DNA of 64,000 nt from Providencia sp. (GTDB lineage: Bacteria > Pseudomonadota > Gammaproteobacteria > Enterobacterales > Enterobacteriaceae), in assembly GCF_003533305.1 (NCBI RefSeq), contig NZ_DOEH01000019.1, positions 1 through 64,000 of the forward strand, given 5' to 3'. Under the pieces are notes generated by a model, which made no database searches, was not told the DNA's origin, and saw only the letters and a list, made by a program, of their open reading frames with translations. The translations under genes were made by a program, and so were the position numbers. Numbering within the stretch: the first letter of the stretch is position 1; every line of letters starts with the position of its first letter. Below, one piece after another: positions 14,636 through 24,200 of this stretch.

Positions 14636-14811
14636 TGAAAATAACAATTGAATGTAAAGATAATGAGTATTTGTTTGCTCTTGAAGCAGCAAAAACAATT
14701 ATCAGTAATAAACCAGATGTTAATGCGTTAGCTGTAGCTACTGGTGATGGAAAAACAGCGTATGGCAAAAAATCGCATGCAGGCAATTACAAAATAACTG
14801 TTAAGGATTAA
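14635..14811 (+). CDS. Small hypothetical phage protein, 58 aa
   Basis: MKITIECKDNEYLFALEAAKTIISNKPDVNALAVATGDGKTAYGKKSHAGNYKITVKD: a compact beta-alpha-beta looking protein. It is coupled to its neighbours by a TAATG overlap upstream and a 2-bp gap downstream. No family recognised. Confidence 0.5.
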   Translation: MKITIECKDNEYLFALEAAKTIISNKPDVNALAVATGDGKTAYGKKSHAGNYKITVKD

Positions 14812-14813
14812 TA

Positions 14814-15020
14814 ATGAAATTTAAAGTCGGCGATAAGGTTAAATATATAAACAACCCAAATAATTATACTGGGGTGTTTAATGTGGGCGATAGTCTAGAG
14901 ATTATTAATATTATTAATATAGTTGGGGAAAAAGCGCCCTTATATGCATGCATTAAAGACAACCCAGAAATATATGAATGTTTTGATGCATACGAACTGG
15001 AGTTAATCAATGAAAATTAA
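14814..15020 (+). CDS. Small SH3/KOW-like phage protein, 68 aa
   Basis: MKFKVGDKVKYINNPNNYTGVFNVGDSLEIINIINIV...DAYELELINEN. The F-K-V-G-D-K-V-K-Y-I opening and V-x-Y-x-L-E-L-I end suggest a small SH3-like barrel. The gene at 15624-15824 has the same plan (INIGDKVILIDDG...ESEIEKY), so the two may be diverged copies. Function unknown. Confidence 0.5.
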   Translation: MKFKVGDKVKYINNPNNYTGVFNVGDSLEIINIINIVGEKAPLYACIKDNPEIYECFDAYELELINEN

Positions 15021-15246
15021 ATTACTTAATGATGGCGGCTATAGCGGTCATGAAGGATTCGCTTTTACTAAAAAGTTTCCCATTACTGCTAATCTAATGA
15101 GAATAGATGGAGGGATAAGTGATGGCCTTGCATACGTATCTGGTGAGGAGATGATTAACATTGGATGTGTGTGTGACCGTGAAGAAGTTTTTAATTCGCC
15201 ATTTTCTTTTTATATAGGTTACGAATGCGAGATTATCAATGAATAA
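15010..15246 (+). CDS. Hypothetical phage protein, 78 aa
   Basis: MKIKLLNDGGYSGHEGFAFTKKFPITANLMRIDGGISDGLAYVSGEEMINIG...: all-beta small protein. It overlaps the previous gene by 11 bp and the next by 8 bp. Not recognised. Confidence 0.5.
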   Translation: MKIKLLNDGGYSGHEGFAFTKKFPITANLMRIDGGISDGLAYVSGEEMINIGCVCDREEVFNSPFSFYIGYECEIINE

Positions 15247-15631
15247 ATACACAGAACTATCTGACTTCGAGATTAATAAAAAGGTTGCTATCTCCATTGG
15301 CTTTTCATGTTATTACGGAGACGGTAGTTATACAAGTGGCGGAGGGCTTCGCGCTGCAATTGTGAGAGGGAAAAATCACAATGGTAATTTTATGCTAGGA
15401 GGATTCGACCCATGCAACAACCCAGCCGATGCAATGCCGATTATTATTGAGAATAATATCGACCTATTAAATGGTGAAAATATGATGCCTGAATTATTTG
15501 GTCATCATAGCACATATACGCTGCATAATTTTAATACACCAATCGCGGCAGATTCACTAAAAGAAGATAAGACTATTTATAGATTGGGCATGGAAGCTTT
15601 CTTAATGAAAAAGGATGCGGAGAATGAATAA
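15239..15631 (+). CDS. NinX/DUF2591-like phage protein, 130 aa
   Basis: MNKYTELSDFEINKKVAISIG ... CNNPADAMPIIIENNIDLL: the Y-x-E-L-S-D-F-E-I-N start and C-N-N-P-x-D-A-x-P-I-I core are the pattern of DUF2591/NinX proteins found in many enterobacterial phages, small cytoplasmic proteins without assigned role. It overlaps neighbours on both sides. Confidence 0.7.
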   Translation: MNKYTELSDFEINKKVAISIGFSCYYGDGSYTSGGGLRAAIVRGKNHNGNFMLGGFDPCNNPADAMPIIIENNIDLLNGENMMPELFGHHSTYTLHNFNTPIAADSLKEDKTIYRLGMEAFLMKKDAENE

Positions 15632-15824
15632 TATAAACATCGGCGATAAAGTAATTCTTATTGATGATGGTCATTCTGATTATTGCGGATATATGGATGG
15701 TGATATTTTAACGGTAATTGAAATAAATCCGCTTGATGATTTTAAATATGTTTGCGGAGATGGAGTAAAACATAATTGCCGATTTAAAGAATCTGAAATA
15801 GAAAAATACAACCAAATAGCATAG
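15624..15824 (+). CDS. Small SH3/KOW-like phage protein, 66 aa
   Basis: From ATG 15624 (GCGGAG 4 nt upstream): MNNINIGDKVILIDDGHSDYCGYMDGDILTVIEI... It repeats the layout of the 14814 gene, with a G-D-K-V strand then G-D-x-L-x-V/I-I-x-I, suggesting paralogy. The role is unknown. Confidence 0.5.
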   Translation: MNNINIGDKVILIDDGHSDYCGYMDGDILTVIEINPLDDFKYVCGDGVKHNCRFKESEIEKYNQIA

Positions 15825-15831
15825 GTGGTCT

Positions 15832-16059
15832 ATGACACCACAAGAGCATGAAAACGGATTGCGAAGTGTGGCTAAAAGGTGCCACACAGAACTAAAGAAA
15901 TACGACAAACTAACCACCGAATTATCCAAGCAAACAATAAGCAAATACCTTCCAGAATTCACAAACCTATTACCACCCGATAAGAAATTAAAATACACAC
16001 CTAACATGTGGTTCAATCACTATGTTATGACTATTGATAAGGAGATTAATGATGGATAA
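15832..16059 (+). CDS. Hypothetical phage protein, 75 aa
   Basis: [75 protein letters not shown]: helical and basic. Its end overlaps the start of the putative excisionase gene. Not recognised. Confidence 0.5.
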   Translation: MTPQEHENGLRSVAKRCHTELKKYDKLTTELSKQTISKYLPEFTNLLPPDKKLKYTPNMWFNHYVMTIDKEINDG

Positions 16060-16399
16060 ATTTTCTCTGTCATTCAGTGAAGCATGCCTATTTATTGGAG
16101 TGTCCCCTCCGACGTTAAGAAATTGGATTAAAACAGGAAGATTAATCGCAGCTCAGAAAAACCCACTCAAAAAACAGTCACCCTACTTACTTACTCGGCA
16201 AAATTGCATTGCCGCACTAAACAATCCGATCAACACTATTAATGTGAGCGGAGTTGACGCTAAGGAAGGCAATCAATGTCAATATTCAAAAGGGGTTCCG
16301 GTTGGTACGCCGACATCACAATCCCGGGCGGTAAAAGAATTAAGCAGTCACTTGGAACGCAGGACAGAAGGCAAGCGCAGGAGTTGCACGACAAATTAA
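16052..16399 (+). CDS. Putative excisionase (HTH protein upstream of int)
   Basis: The start is ATG 16052 (or 16049) behind AAGGAG. Residues about 3-55 ([32 protein letters not shown]...[14 protein letters not shown]) form a MerR/AlpA-type winged helix-turn-helix as in Xis proteins. The C-terminal part overlaps the integrase start by 124 bp, as xis overlaps int in lambda. It would bend attachment-site DNA and direct excision. The overlap region beyond residue 75 is likely non-conserved tail. Confidence 0.7.
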   Translation: MDKFSLSFSEACLFIGVSPPTLRNWIKTGRLIAAQKNPLKKQSPYLLTRQNCIAALNNPINTINVSGVDAKEGNQCQYSKGVPVGTPTSQSRAVKELSSHLERRTEGKRRSCTTN

Positions 16400-17439
16400 G
16401 AGCTGAACTATGGCGAGTTGATAAGTTGGGCGATTATCCAGACGTTATTTTTGAAGAGGCTTGCGTTAGATGGATTGAAGAGAAGTCAGATAAAAAATCA
16501 TTAGATACAGATAAGAGTTTGATTGGTTTTTGGGTTATGCATTTTGCTGGATTAAATTTAAAGGTAATAACGGCCGCAAAAATTTATGCTGCCGTTAGTA
16601 AGATGCAAAATAGAAAGCACTTAGCAAATTGGGAAGCAAAAAAAGAAGCCTGCACTAGAAAAGGCAAGACAATCCCACCATACACCCCTAAACCTGCGTC
16701 ACAATCAACAAAATCAAGTCATATGGCATTCATGAAATCCTTATTGCGTGCAGCAGAGAGAGAGTGGAAATGGCTAGATAAAGCACCAATAATAAAAGTT
16801 AATCAACCTAAAAATAAACGGATTAGATGGTTAGAACCCTACGAAGCACTTCGATTGATAAATGAATGCCCCGAACCATTAAAATCCGTTGTTCAATTTG
16901 CATTATCAACAGGGCTACGCAGATCAAACATAATAAATCTGGAATGGCAGCAAATAGACATGCAAAGAAAAGTTGCTTGGATTAATCCAGAAGATAGCAA
17001 ATCAGGTAAAGCCATTGGAGTGGCGTTAAATGATACATCATGTCAGGTACTGCGTAACCAGATTGGCAACCATCATAAATGGGTGTTTGTACATAGAGAG
17101 GCTGCAAATAGAAATGACGGAACAATGACTCCGGAAATCAGAAAAATGAGAGTTGACAATAATCGCTCTTGGAACTCAGCATTAAAAAGAGCTGGAATTG
17201 AAGATTTAAGATTTCATGATTTAAGGCACACATGGGCAAGCTGGCTTGTTCAGTCTGGCGTTCCGTTATCAATACTTCAAGAAATGGGAGGGTGGGAGTC
17301 AATAGAGATGGTGCGTAGATATGCCCACTTAGCGCCGAATCATTTAACTGAACATGCAAAGCAAATTGACGTCATATTTGATACTTACGTCCCATCTACG
17401 TCCCATTTATCAATCAATGACATAGCTAGTGGAGGCTAA
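16276..17439 (+). CDS. int: Tyrosine-family phage integrase
   Basis: A 387-aa tyrosine recombinase. The arm-binding N-terminal domain (residues 1-50, [21 protein letters not shown]) is followed by a core-binding domain and a catalytic domain. Visible catalytic residues are R215 in STGLRRSN, K242 or K245 in DSKSGK, H314 and R317 in FHDLRH, W340 at the usual His/Trp position in GGWES, and the nucleophile Y349 in RRYAHL. All are present, so the enzyme looks functional. It ends 14 bp from the 3' end of tRNA-Lys, so that tRNA is the likely attachment target. Confidence 0.95.
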   Translation: MSIFKRGSGWYADITIPGGKRIKQSLGTQDRRQAQELHDKLRAELWRVDKLGDYPDVIFEEACVRWIEEKSDKKSLDTDKSLIGFWVMHFAGLNLKVITAAKIYAAVSKMQNRKHLANWEAKKEACTRKGKTIPPYTPKPASQSTKSSHMAFMKSLLRAAEREWKWLDKAPIIKVNQPKNKRIRWLEPYEALRLINECPEPLKSVVQFALSTGLRRSNIINLEWQQIDMQRKVAWINPEDSKSGKAIGVALNDTSCQVLRNQIGNHHKWVFVHREAANRNDGTMTPEIRKMRVDNNRSWNSALKRAGIEDLRFHDLRHTWASWLVQSGVPLSILQEMGGWESIEMVRRYAHLAPNHLTEHAKQIDVIFDTYVPSTSHLSINDIASGG

Positions 17440-17453
17440 CACATTGATTTAAT

Positions 17454-17529
17454 TGGTGGGTCGTGGGGGGTTCGAACCCCCGACCAATTGATTAAGAGTC
17501 AACTGCTCTACCGACTGAGCTAACAACCC
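17454..17529 (-). tRNA. tRNA-Lys (anticodon CTT), probable prophage attachment site
   Basis: The minus-strand cloverleaf is complete. The acceptor stem is GGGTTGT/ACGACCC with one G-T pair, the D-arm AGCTCAGTCGGTAGAGC, the anticodon stem GTTGA/TCAAT with loop C-T-CTT-A-A, the T-arm GGGGGTTCGAACCCCC, and the 3' CCA is encoded. Its 3' end faces the integrase gene, the usual geometry when a phage integrates into a tRNA and restores its 3' half. The matching att copy would be left of the window, so the core cannot be defined here. Confidence 0.95.
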
Positions 17530-17785
17530 GATGGCAAATATTTAACGCCTATCATTTGGTACAGTCAATGTTATTCTGCTATTTTTATTGTGTAAGTTAA
17601 TTTTAAGTTGCGAATGTTAAATATATATTTGCTACAGATTGATTTATAACCGCTTCGATTTTAGTAAGCTAACTTTTCCTTACTATAATTGAGATTTATG
17701 TCACAATATTTAACGCAAACATAACCACATAAATAAAAAAATATTGTGGCTAAACATCATAAATCACTACCGGATATTTTACTGT

Positions 17786-19186
17786 ATGGAAGAAAATGCG
17801 ACGTCAAACTCGACTCAGCCCTCAGCTGATCGTAACCAATTACAACGCAGTCTTAGTAACCGCCATATTCAACTAATTGCTATTGGCGGTGCAATTGGTA
17901 CTGGCCTATTTATGGGCTCAGGTAAAACTATCTCACTCGCTGGGCCCTCTATCATATTCGTTTATATGATAATCGGCTTCATACTATTTTTTGTTATGCG
18001 GGCAATGGGAGAATTACTCCTCTCTAATCTCAACTATAAATCATTCAGTGATTTCTCGGCAGACTTAATCGGTCCATGGGCAGGTTTCTTTGTTGGCTGG
18101 ACGTACTGGTTTTGCTGGGTTATCACCGGTATTGCTGACATTATTGCAATCACAGCCTATGTCAGCTTTTGGGCACCCGACTACCCTGAATGGATAACTT
18201 CATTCATCTGTGTCATCACCCTACTAACCTTAAACTTAGTTTCTGTCCGACTCTTTGGTGAAATGGAATTTTGGTTTGCTATGATCAAAATAATTGCCAT
18301 TATTGCTTTAATTGCAGTCGGTGGGACTCTCATTGCAATAAACTTCCAATCACCGGCCGGTCATACTGCTTCATTAAGTAACATCTGGAATGATGGTGGT
18401 ATGTTCCCTATGGGGATCAGCGGCTTTTTTGCCGGTTTCCAAATTGCTATATTTGCCTTTGTCGGAATTGAGCTAGTTGGTACTGCGGCAGCAGAAACGC
18501 GTGACCCAGAAAAATCACTTCCTAAAGCTATTAATGCCATACCTATTCGTATCATTGCATTTTATGTATTGTCTTTAATTGTCATTATGGCAGTTACGCC
18601 ATGGCGCACAATTTTAGCCGACAAAAGCCCATTTGTAGAAATGTTTGTCCTAATCAGTTTACCTGCCGCGGCAAGTATCGTGAATTTTGTTGTACTAACC
18701 TCAGCAGCTTCATCAGCTAATAGCGGTGTTTTTTCAACTAGTCGTATGCTATTTGGCCTTTCCAAAGAAGGTGATGCGCCAAAACAGTTTAGCCAGTTAT
18801 CGAAAAAAGCAGTTCCAGCAACTGGACTAATTTTTACCTGTATCTGTTTGAGTTTTGGTATCGTTCTAATCTATTTTATCCCCGATATCATGCATGCCTT
18901 TACATTGGTGACGACGGTATCTGCGATATTATTTATGTTTGTTTGGAGCATGATCTTATACAGCTATCTCAATTTCCGGAAAAGACGCCCTGAACTACAT
19001 AAAGCTTCGCGTTACAAAATGCCAGCAGGTATCATAATGTCTTGGGTTAGCTTAGCCTTTTTTGCTTTTATGATTGTACTACTCGCATTCCAGCACGATA
19101 CTCGGCAAGCGCTGATTGCTACGCCTGTTTGGTTTATTATCCTATTTGTTGGCTACCAAATTGTTAAAAGACGTAAAGTAAGTTAA
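17786..19186 (+). CDS. cycA: D-serine/D-alanine/glycine:proton symporter
   Basis: From MEENATSNS the protein is 466 aa, close to E. coli CycA (470). It is an APC-superfamily transporter with about 12 membrane spans. The first span carries HIQLIAIGGAIGTGLFMGSGKTISLAGPS, and FAFVGIELVGTAAAETRDPEKSLPKAIN near residues 215-245 is nearly identical to CycA. It imports glycine, D-Ala, D-Ser and D-cycloserine through the inner membrane. A start 14 codons upstream (17744) is open but would add a non-conserved tail, and neither start has a strong ribosome site. It lies just outside the prophage and is convergent with putP. Confidence 0.92.
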   Translation: MEENATSNSTQPSADRNQLQRSLSNRHIQLIAIGGAIGTGLFMGSGKTISLAGPSIIFVYMIIGFILFFVMRAMGELLLSNLNYKSFSDFSADLIGPWAGFFVGWTYWFCWVITGIADIIAITAYVSFWAPDYPEWITSFICVITLLTLNLVSVRLFGEMEFWFAMIKIIAIIALIAVGGTLIAINFQSPAGHTASLSNIWNDGGMFPMGISGFFAGFQIAIFAFVGIELVGTAAAETRDPEKSLPKAINAIPIRIIAFYVLSLIVIMAVTPWRTILADKSPFVEMFVLISLPAAASIVNFVVLTSAASSANSGVFSTSRMLFGLSKEGDAPKQFSQLSKKAVPATGLIFTCICLSFGIVLIYFIPDIMHAFTLVTTVSAILFMFVWSMILYSYLNFRKRRPELHKASRYKMPAGIIMSWVSLAFFAFMIVLLAFQHDTRQALIATPVWFIILFVGYQIVKRRKVS

Positions 19187-19205
19187 GTTGATTGAATGAA
19201 TGACA

Positions 19206-19243
19206 AAAAGGCCAGCGAGTTGAAAATAATTCGCTGGCCTTTT
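19206..19243. terminator. Bidirectional terminator between cycA and putP
   Basis: AAAAGGCCAGCGA (19206-19218) pairs perfectly with TCGCTGGCCTTTT (19231-19243) around a 12-nt loop. It has A-runs on one side and T-runs on the other, so it serves both convergent genes. Confidence 0.9.
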
Positions 19244-19276
19244 AAGTGATATATTCTGAATATGTTAACTTATCAT

Positions 19277-20761
19277 CTATTTAACTTTATATTCAGCTTC
19301 CGCTTCATCAAAACGAGCCTGTGCAATAGCACTTGGCGCTTTAGTTATCATACTGACCACAACTATTGCAATCGCGGCAAATAAGAAGCCTGGAATAATT
19401 TCGTATAAATCAAACCACTTATACTTCATCCATACTAATACTGTAATGGCACCAACAAGCATTCCAGCCAAGGCACCAGTTCTGGTCATCCGTTTCCAAG
19501 TGACCGACAGTAAAACCACTGGACCAAAGGCAGCACCAAATCCAGCCCACGCATTACTCACTAAAGACAAAACCTTATTGTTAGGGTCGCGAGCAATATA
19601 AATCGCAATAGCAGCAACGAGCAATACCATGCAGCGTCCGACCCAAACTAACTCTTTTTGGCTAGCATTTTTACGAACAAAGGGCTTATATAAATCTTCT
19701 GTTAACGCACTTGCACAAACGAGTAATTGGCAACTCAACGTACTCATTACTGCGGCTAAAATTGCAGACAATAAAATACCCGCGATCCATGGATTAAACA
19801 GAATTCCAGCTAACTCCATAAAAATACGTTCATTATTTTTTATTACCGCGCCAGCTTGGCCCGGATTCATTTCAAAATAACCAATACCGAAGAAACCAAC
19901 CGCAATTGTGCCGCCAAGACATAACACCATCCATGTCATACTAATACGCCTAGCTGAACGAATGGTACGATGTGAATCTGCGGCCATAAAACGCGCTAAA
20001 ATATGTGGCTGCCCAAAATAACCTAAACCCCATCCTAATAATGAAAGAATGGCGATAAAGTTCATGCCTTTAAACATATCCAGATATTCAGGATTTTTTG
20101 CCTTAATAACTTCAATAGAAGTATCAATACCACCCATAGATAAAATGACCACAATCGGCGTCAATATCAGCGCGAAAATCATCAGTGACGCTTGAACAGT
20201 ATCCGTCCAACTGACTGCAAGGAAACCACCTAAGAATGTATAGGCAATAGTTGCTAATGCACCAAGCCACATGGCTTTTTCATAACTGATGTTAAAGGTG
20301 CTTTCAAATAATAAGCCCCCTGCAACAACCCCTGAAGCGCAGTAAATCGTAAAGAAAACTAAAATAACGACCGCTGAAATAATACGCAGAATTTTACTAT
20401 TATCTTCAAAACGGCTTGTAAAGTAGTCCGGCAATGTCAATGCATTGTTATTTTTTTCTGTTTGTACACGCAAACGACCCGCGACAAATAACCAATTCAA
20501 ATAGGCGCCTAAACTCAAACCAATGGCTATCCAACTTTCAGAAATACCCGCAATAAAAATAGCGCCGGGTAACCCCATCAGTAACCAGCCACTCATATCA
20601 GAAGCTCCGGCAGAAAGTGCGGTAACAACACTTCCTAAACTGCGTCCTCCAAGAATGTAATCATCAAAGTTTTTTGTTGAACGATAAGCAAGGTAGCCTA
20701 TCAGCAACATGCCAAAAATATATACGATGAACGTGATGATCATCGGAGTACTTACATTCAT
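19277..20761 (-). CDS. putP: Sodium/proline symporter
   Basis: A 494-aa SSS-family protein with 12-13 membrane spans (E. coli PutP is 502 aa). Marker stretches are DDYILGGRSLGSVVTALSAG and ASDMSGWLLMGLPGAIF near residues 32-70, where PutP binds sodium and proline, and SCQLLVCASALTEDLYK near 340. It imports proline for use as carbon and nitrogen source. It is divergent from putA across a 472-bp control region, the standard put arrangement, so it is expected to be repressed by PutA without proline. Confidence 0.95.
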   Translation of the reverse strand: MNVSTPMIITFIVYIFGMLLIGYLAYRSTKNFDDYILGGRSLGSVVTALSAGASDMSGWLLMGLPGAIFIAGISESWIAIGLSLGAYLNWLFVAGRLRVQTEKNNNALTLPDYFTSRFEDNSKILRIISAVVILVFFTIYCASGVVAGGLLFESTFNISYEKAMWLGALATIAYTFLGGFLAVSWTDTVQASLMIFALILTPIVVILSMGGIDTSIEVIKAKNPEYLDMFKGMNFIAILSLLGWGLGYFGQPHILARFMAADSHRTIRSARRISMTWMVLCLGGTIAVGFFGIGYFEMNPGQAGAVIKNNERIFMELAGILFNPWIAGILLSAILAAVMSTLSCQLLVCASALTEDLYKPFVRKNASQKELVWVGRCMVLLVAAIAIYIARDPNNKVLSLVSNAWAGFGAAFGPVVLLSVTWKRMTRTGALAGMLVGAITVLVWMKYKWFDLYEIIPGFLFAAIAIVVVSMITKAPSAIAQARFDEAEAEYKVK

Positions 20762-21233
20762 CCGTTGTCTCCATAGAATTACTTATTAGTGAGTTATCTT
20801 TATAAAAATCATTGATAACTTGTCACTATATGATGTGGCACATAATTGCACAGTTGCAATTTTTTCATGCTCATCATTTATGTTGTGATTGTTTGCGTTG
20901 CACTTATTTTATTAGCTTAACCAGCACATGCTAAACAAAGTCACATGTAATTAACAAGAAATTAACCGAATTTTATTCTATAAATAGAAGCCATATCACA
21001 AATGTTAAAGTTATAAGTTAAATTATCAATTAATTGATTAACTAATCCCTCAACCTTACAAAGGTTATAATTAACTGATATACATATATAATTATTATTT
21101 TAGGCTGATAAAAACAAGCGTTGTTTCACATTTTAGCTACAATCATGATTAACAATGTTGCACAAAGTTGCAACACTGAGATAATGTTGTGTAACTTTTC
21201 TATTTTAAATACTGATGAATTAGAGGAATTAAG
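20762..21233. promoter_or_regulatory. putP-putA control region with PutA-type operators
   Basis: PutA binds GTTGCA-type sites in E. coli. This spacer holds GTTGCA at 20853-20858, 20897-20902, 21157-21162 and 21167-21172, the last within the palindrome GTTGCAAC (21167-21174). The paired sites at 21157-21174 lie about 60 bp before the putA start and the other two about 90-140 bp before the putP start. The putA ribosome site is GAGGAAT 6 nt before its ATG. The middle of the spacer is AT-rich with no gene. Confidence 0.8.
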
Positions 21234-24200
21234 ATGAGTAGCACAACAACTATGGGTGTAAGACTTGATGAAGCAACTCGAGAACGCATTAAAGCGGCCG
21301 CTCAACGTCTTGATCGCACCTCACATTGGTTGATCAAACAAGCTATCTATACTTATTTAGAACAACTCGATAATGAACAATTTATGCCTGAGTTGTCAGC
21401 CAATATGGATGCTAAAGATAACCAATCGATTAATGAAGACTTAGCTGTAGAGACCCATTATCAGCCATTCTTAGATTTCGCAGAACATATTTTACCTCAA
21501 TCTGTAAAACGCTCAGCCATCACTTCCGCATACCGTATTCCAGAAACCCAAGCCGTATCCATGCTATTGCAGCAAGCGCAACTCCCCCCAGAGCAAGCAG
21601 AAGCAGCGCATAAGCTGGCTTATTCCATCGCTGAAAAATTACGTAATCAAAAAAGCAGCACAGGTCGAGCTGGATTAGTACAAGGGCTATTACAAGAGTT
21701 CTCGCTTTCCTCTCAAGAAGGCGTGGCGCTAATGTGCCTCGCTGAAGCCCTGCTCCGTATTCCAGATAAAGCCACTCGTGATGCACTTATTCGTGATAAA
21801 ATCAGTAATGGAAATTGGCAATCCCATTTAGGTCAAAGTAGCTCTATGTTTGTTAATGCAGCAACATGGGGATTACTGTTTACCGGCAAGCTAGTATCAA
21901 CACATAATGAAGCCAAATTGTCTTCATCATTAAACCGTATTCTAAGTAAAAGTGGTGAACCCTTGGTACGCAAAGGCGTTGATATGGCGATGCGTTTGAT
22001 GGGTGAGCAATTTGTTACTGGTGAGACTATCGCTCAAGCCTTAGCCAATGCGCGTAAATTAGAAGACAAAGGCTTCCGCTATTCTTATGACATGCTCGGT
22101 GAAGCGGCTTTAACCGAAAAAGATGCTCAAGATTATATGGTGTCTTATCAACAAGCTATCCATGCAATCGGCAAAGCATCTAACGGCCGCGGTATTTATG
22201 AAGGCCCGGGTATTTCAATCAAACTTTCAGCATTACACCCTCGCTATAGCCGTGCGCAATATGATCGTGTCATGGATGAACTCTATCCACGCTTATTGTC
22301 TTTGGTACTACAAGCCCATCAATATGATATTGGTATTAATATTGATGCGGAAGAAGCTGACCGTTTAGAGATTTCTTTAGATTTACTCGAAAAACTGTGC
22401 TTTGAGCCGCAGTTGGCAGGCTGGAATGGTATTGGTTTTGTCATTCAGGCGTATCAAAAACGCTGTCCATTTGTCATTGATTCTATTATTAATCTTGCAC
22501 AGCGTAGCAACCGCCGCTTAATGATCCGTTTAGTTAAAGGTGCGTACTGGGATAGCGAAATTAAGCAGGCTCAAGTTGATGGGCTCGAAGGCTATCCAGT
22601 TTATACTCGTAAAGTGTATACTGACGTTTCCTATATTGCCTGCGCTCGTAAACTACTCTCTGCCCCTAACTTAATTTATCCTCAATTTGCAACTCATAAC
22701 GCACATACGCTTTCGGCTATTTATCAATTAGCAGGTCAAAACTATTACCCAGGTCAATATGAATTCCAATGTTTGCATGGCATGGGTGAACCATTGTACG
22801 AACAAGTCGTGGGTAAAGTTGCTGATGGCAAGTTAAATCGCCCATGCCGTATTTATGCACCCGTTGGTACCCATGAAACACTATTAGCCTATTTAGTTCG
22901 TCGACTATTGGAAAATGGTGCCAATACATCCTTTGTTAACCGTATTGCAGATGGCACAATTCCTTTAGATGAGCTTGTAGCGGATCCGGTTAAAGATGTT
23001 ATTGAACTGGCAAAAACAGAAGGCCAAATAGGTTTACCACATCCGAAAATAGCATTGCCTCGAGATTTATATGGAAAACGCCGAGTCAATTCAATGGGTC
23101 TTGACCTGTCGAATGAACACCGCTTAGCATCTTTATCCAGTGCACTATTGACTGCCGCAATGCAGGAAAAAATAGCCGCACCATTATTAGGTGCAGACTT
23201 CCAATCAGAGCAACCTACACCTGAAGCGATAGCTATCATCAACCCCGCTTGCCATCGTGATATTGTTGGTCATGTACGAGAAGCCACTGAGCAAGAAGCC
23301 AATCATGCATTAAATATTGCGAACGATGCGGGCGCAATTTGGTTTGCAACCCCACCATCTGAACGGGCAGCTATTTTATTGCGTGCAGCCGATCTTATGG
23401 AACAACAGTTGCAGCCACTTCTAGATGTGCTAGTTCGCGAAGCAGGAAAAACCTATGAGAATGCAATTTCAGAAATCAGAGAAGCAGTTGATTTCTTAAA
23501 TTATTATGCAACTCAAGTTCGCGACGACTTTGATAACAATACCCATCGTCCTCTTGGCCCAGTGGTTTGCATTAGCCCTTGGAACTTCCCGCTAGCCATT
23601 TTTACGGGACAAATTGCAGCGGCGCTCGCAGCTGGTAACCCTGTACTTGCAAAGCCTGCGGAGCAAACACCACTGATTGGCGCAATTGCGGTTTCAATTT
23701 TACACCAAGCAGGTATTCCAACAGATGTGCTGCAATTCCTACCCGGAAAAGGCGAAACTATTGGTGCAAAACTGGTGGGTGACGAACGTGTTCGCGGCGT
23801 AATGTTTACGGGTTCAACAGAAGTTGCCGGACTATTACAGCGCAATATTGCAGGTAGACTTGATGCACAAGGTCGCCCGACCCCTCTCATCGCGGAAACG
23901 GGCGGGCTGAATGCGATGATAGTAGATTCATCAGCACTCACCGAACAGGTTGTCACTGATGTTGTTGCATCAGCATTTGATAGCGCAGGTCAACGTTGCT
24001 CAGCCTTGCGTATTCTTTGTATTCAAGATGACGTCGCCGAACGTACAATCCGTATGTTAAAAGGGGCGATGGAAGAGTGCAGAATGGGTAATCCAGAGCA
24101 TCTTTCGACCGATATTGGCCCAGTTATTGATAAGGAAGCCAAAGAAAATATTGAACAGCATATTCAGCAAATGCGCAGCAAAGGCAAAATGGTATTCCAA

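Larger units (their letters stand above)
1..17453. mobile_element. Lambda-like prophage, early half (left part outside window)
   Basis: The gene order matches a lambda-type immunity and early region. On the minus strand it reads cro, cII-position gene, O-type replication gene and dnaB-type helicase. On the plus strand it reads repressor, two rex-position genes, PL, N-like gene, recT, exonuclease, ssb, putative xis and integrase. The integrase ends next to a tRNA-Lys gene at 17454-17529, so that end is a prophage boundary. Late genes (lysis, packaging, head, tail) would lie left of base 1 and are not visible, so nothing can be said about whether the phage is functional. Genes are densely packed with 1-8 bp overlaps, which is typical of phage operons. 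Confidence 0.95.
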
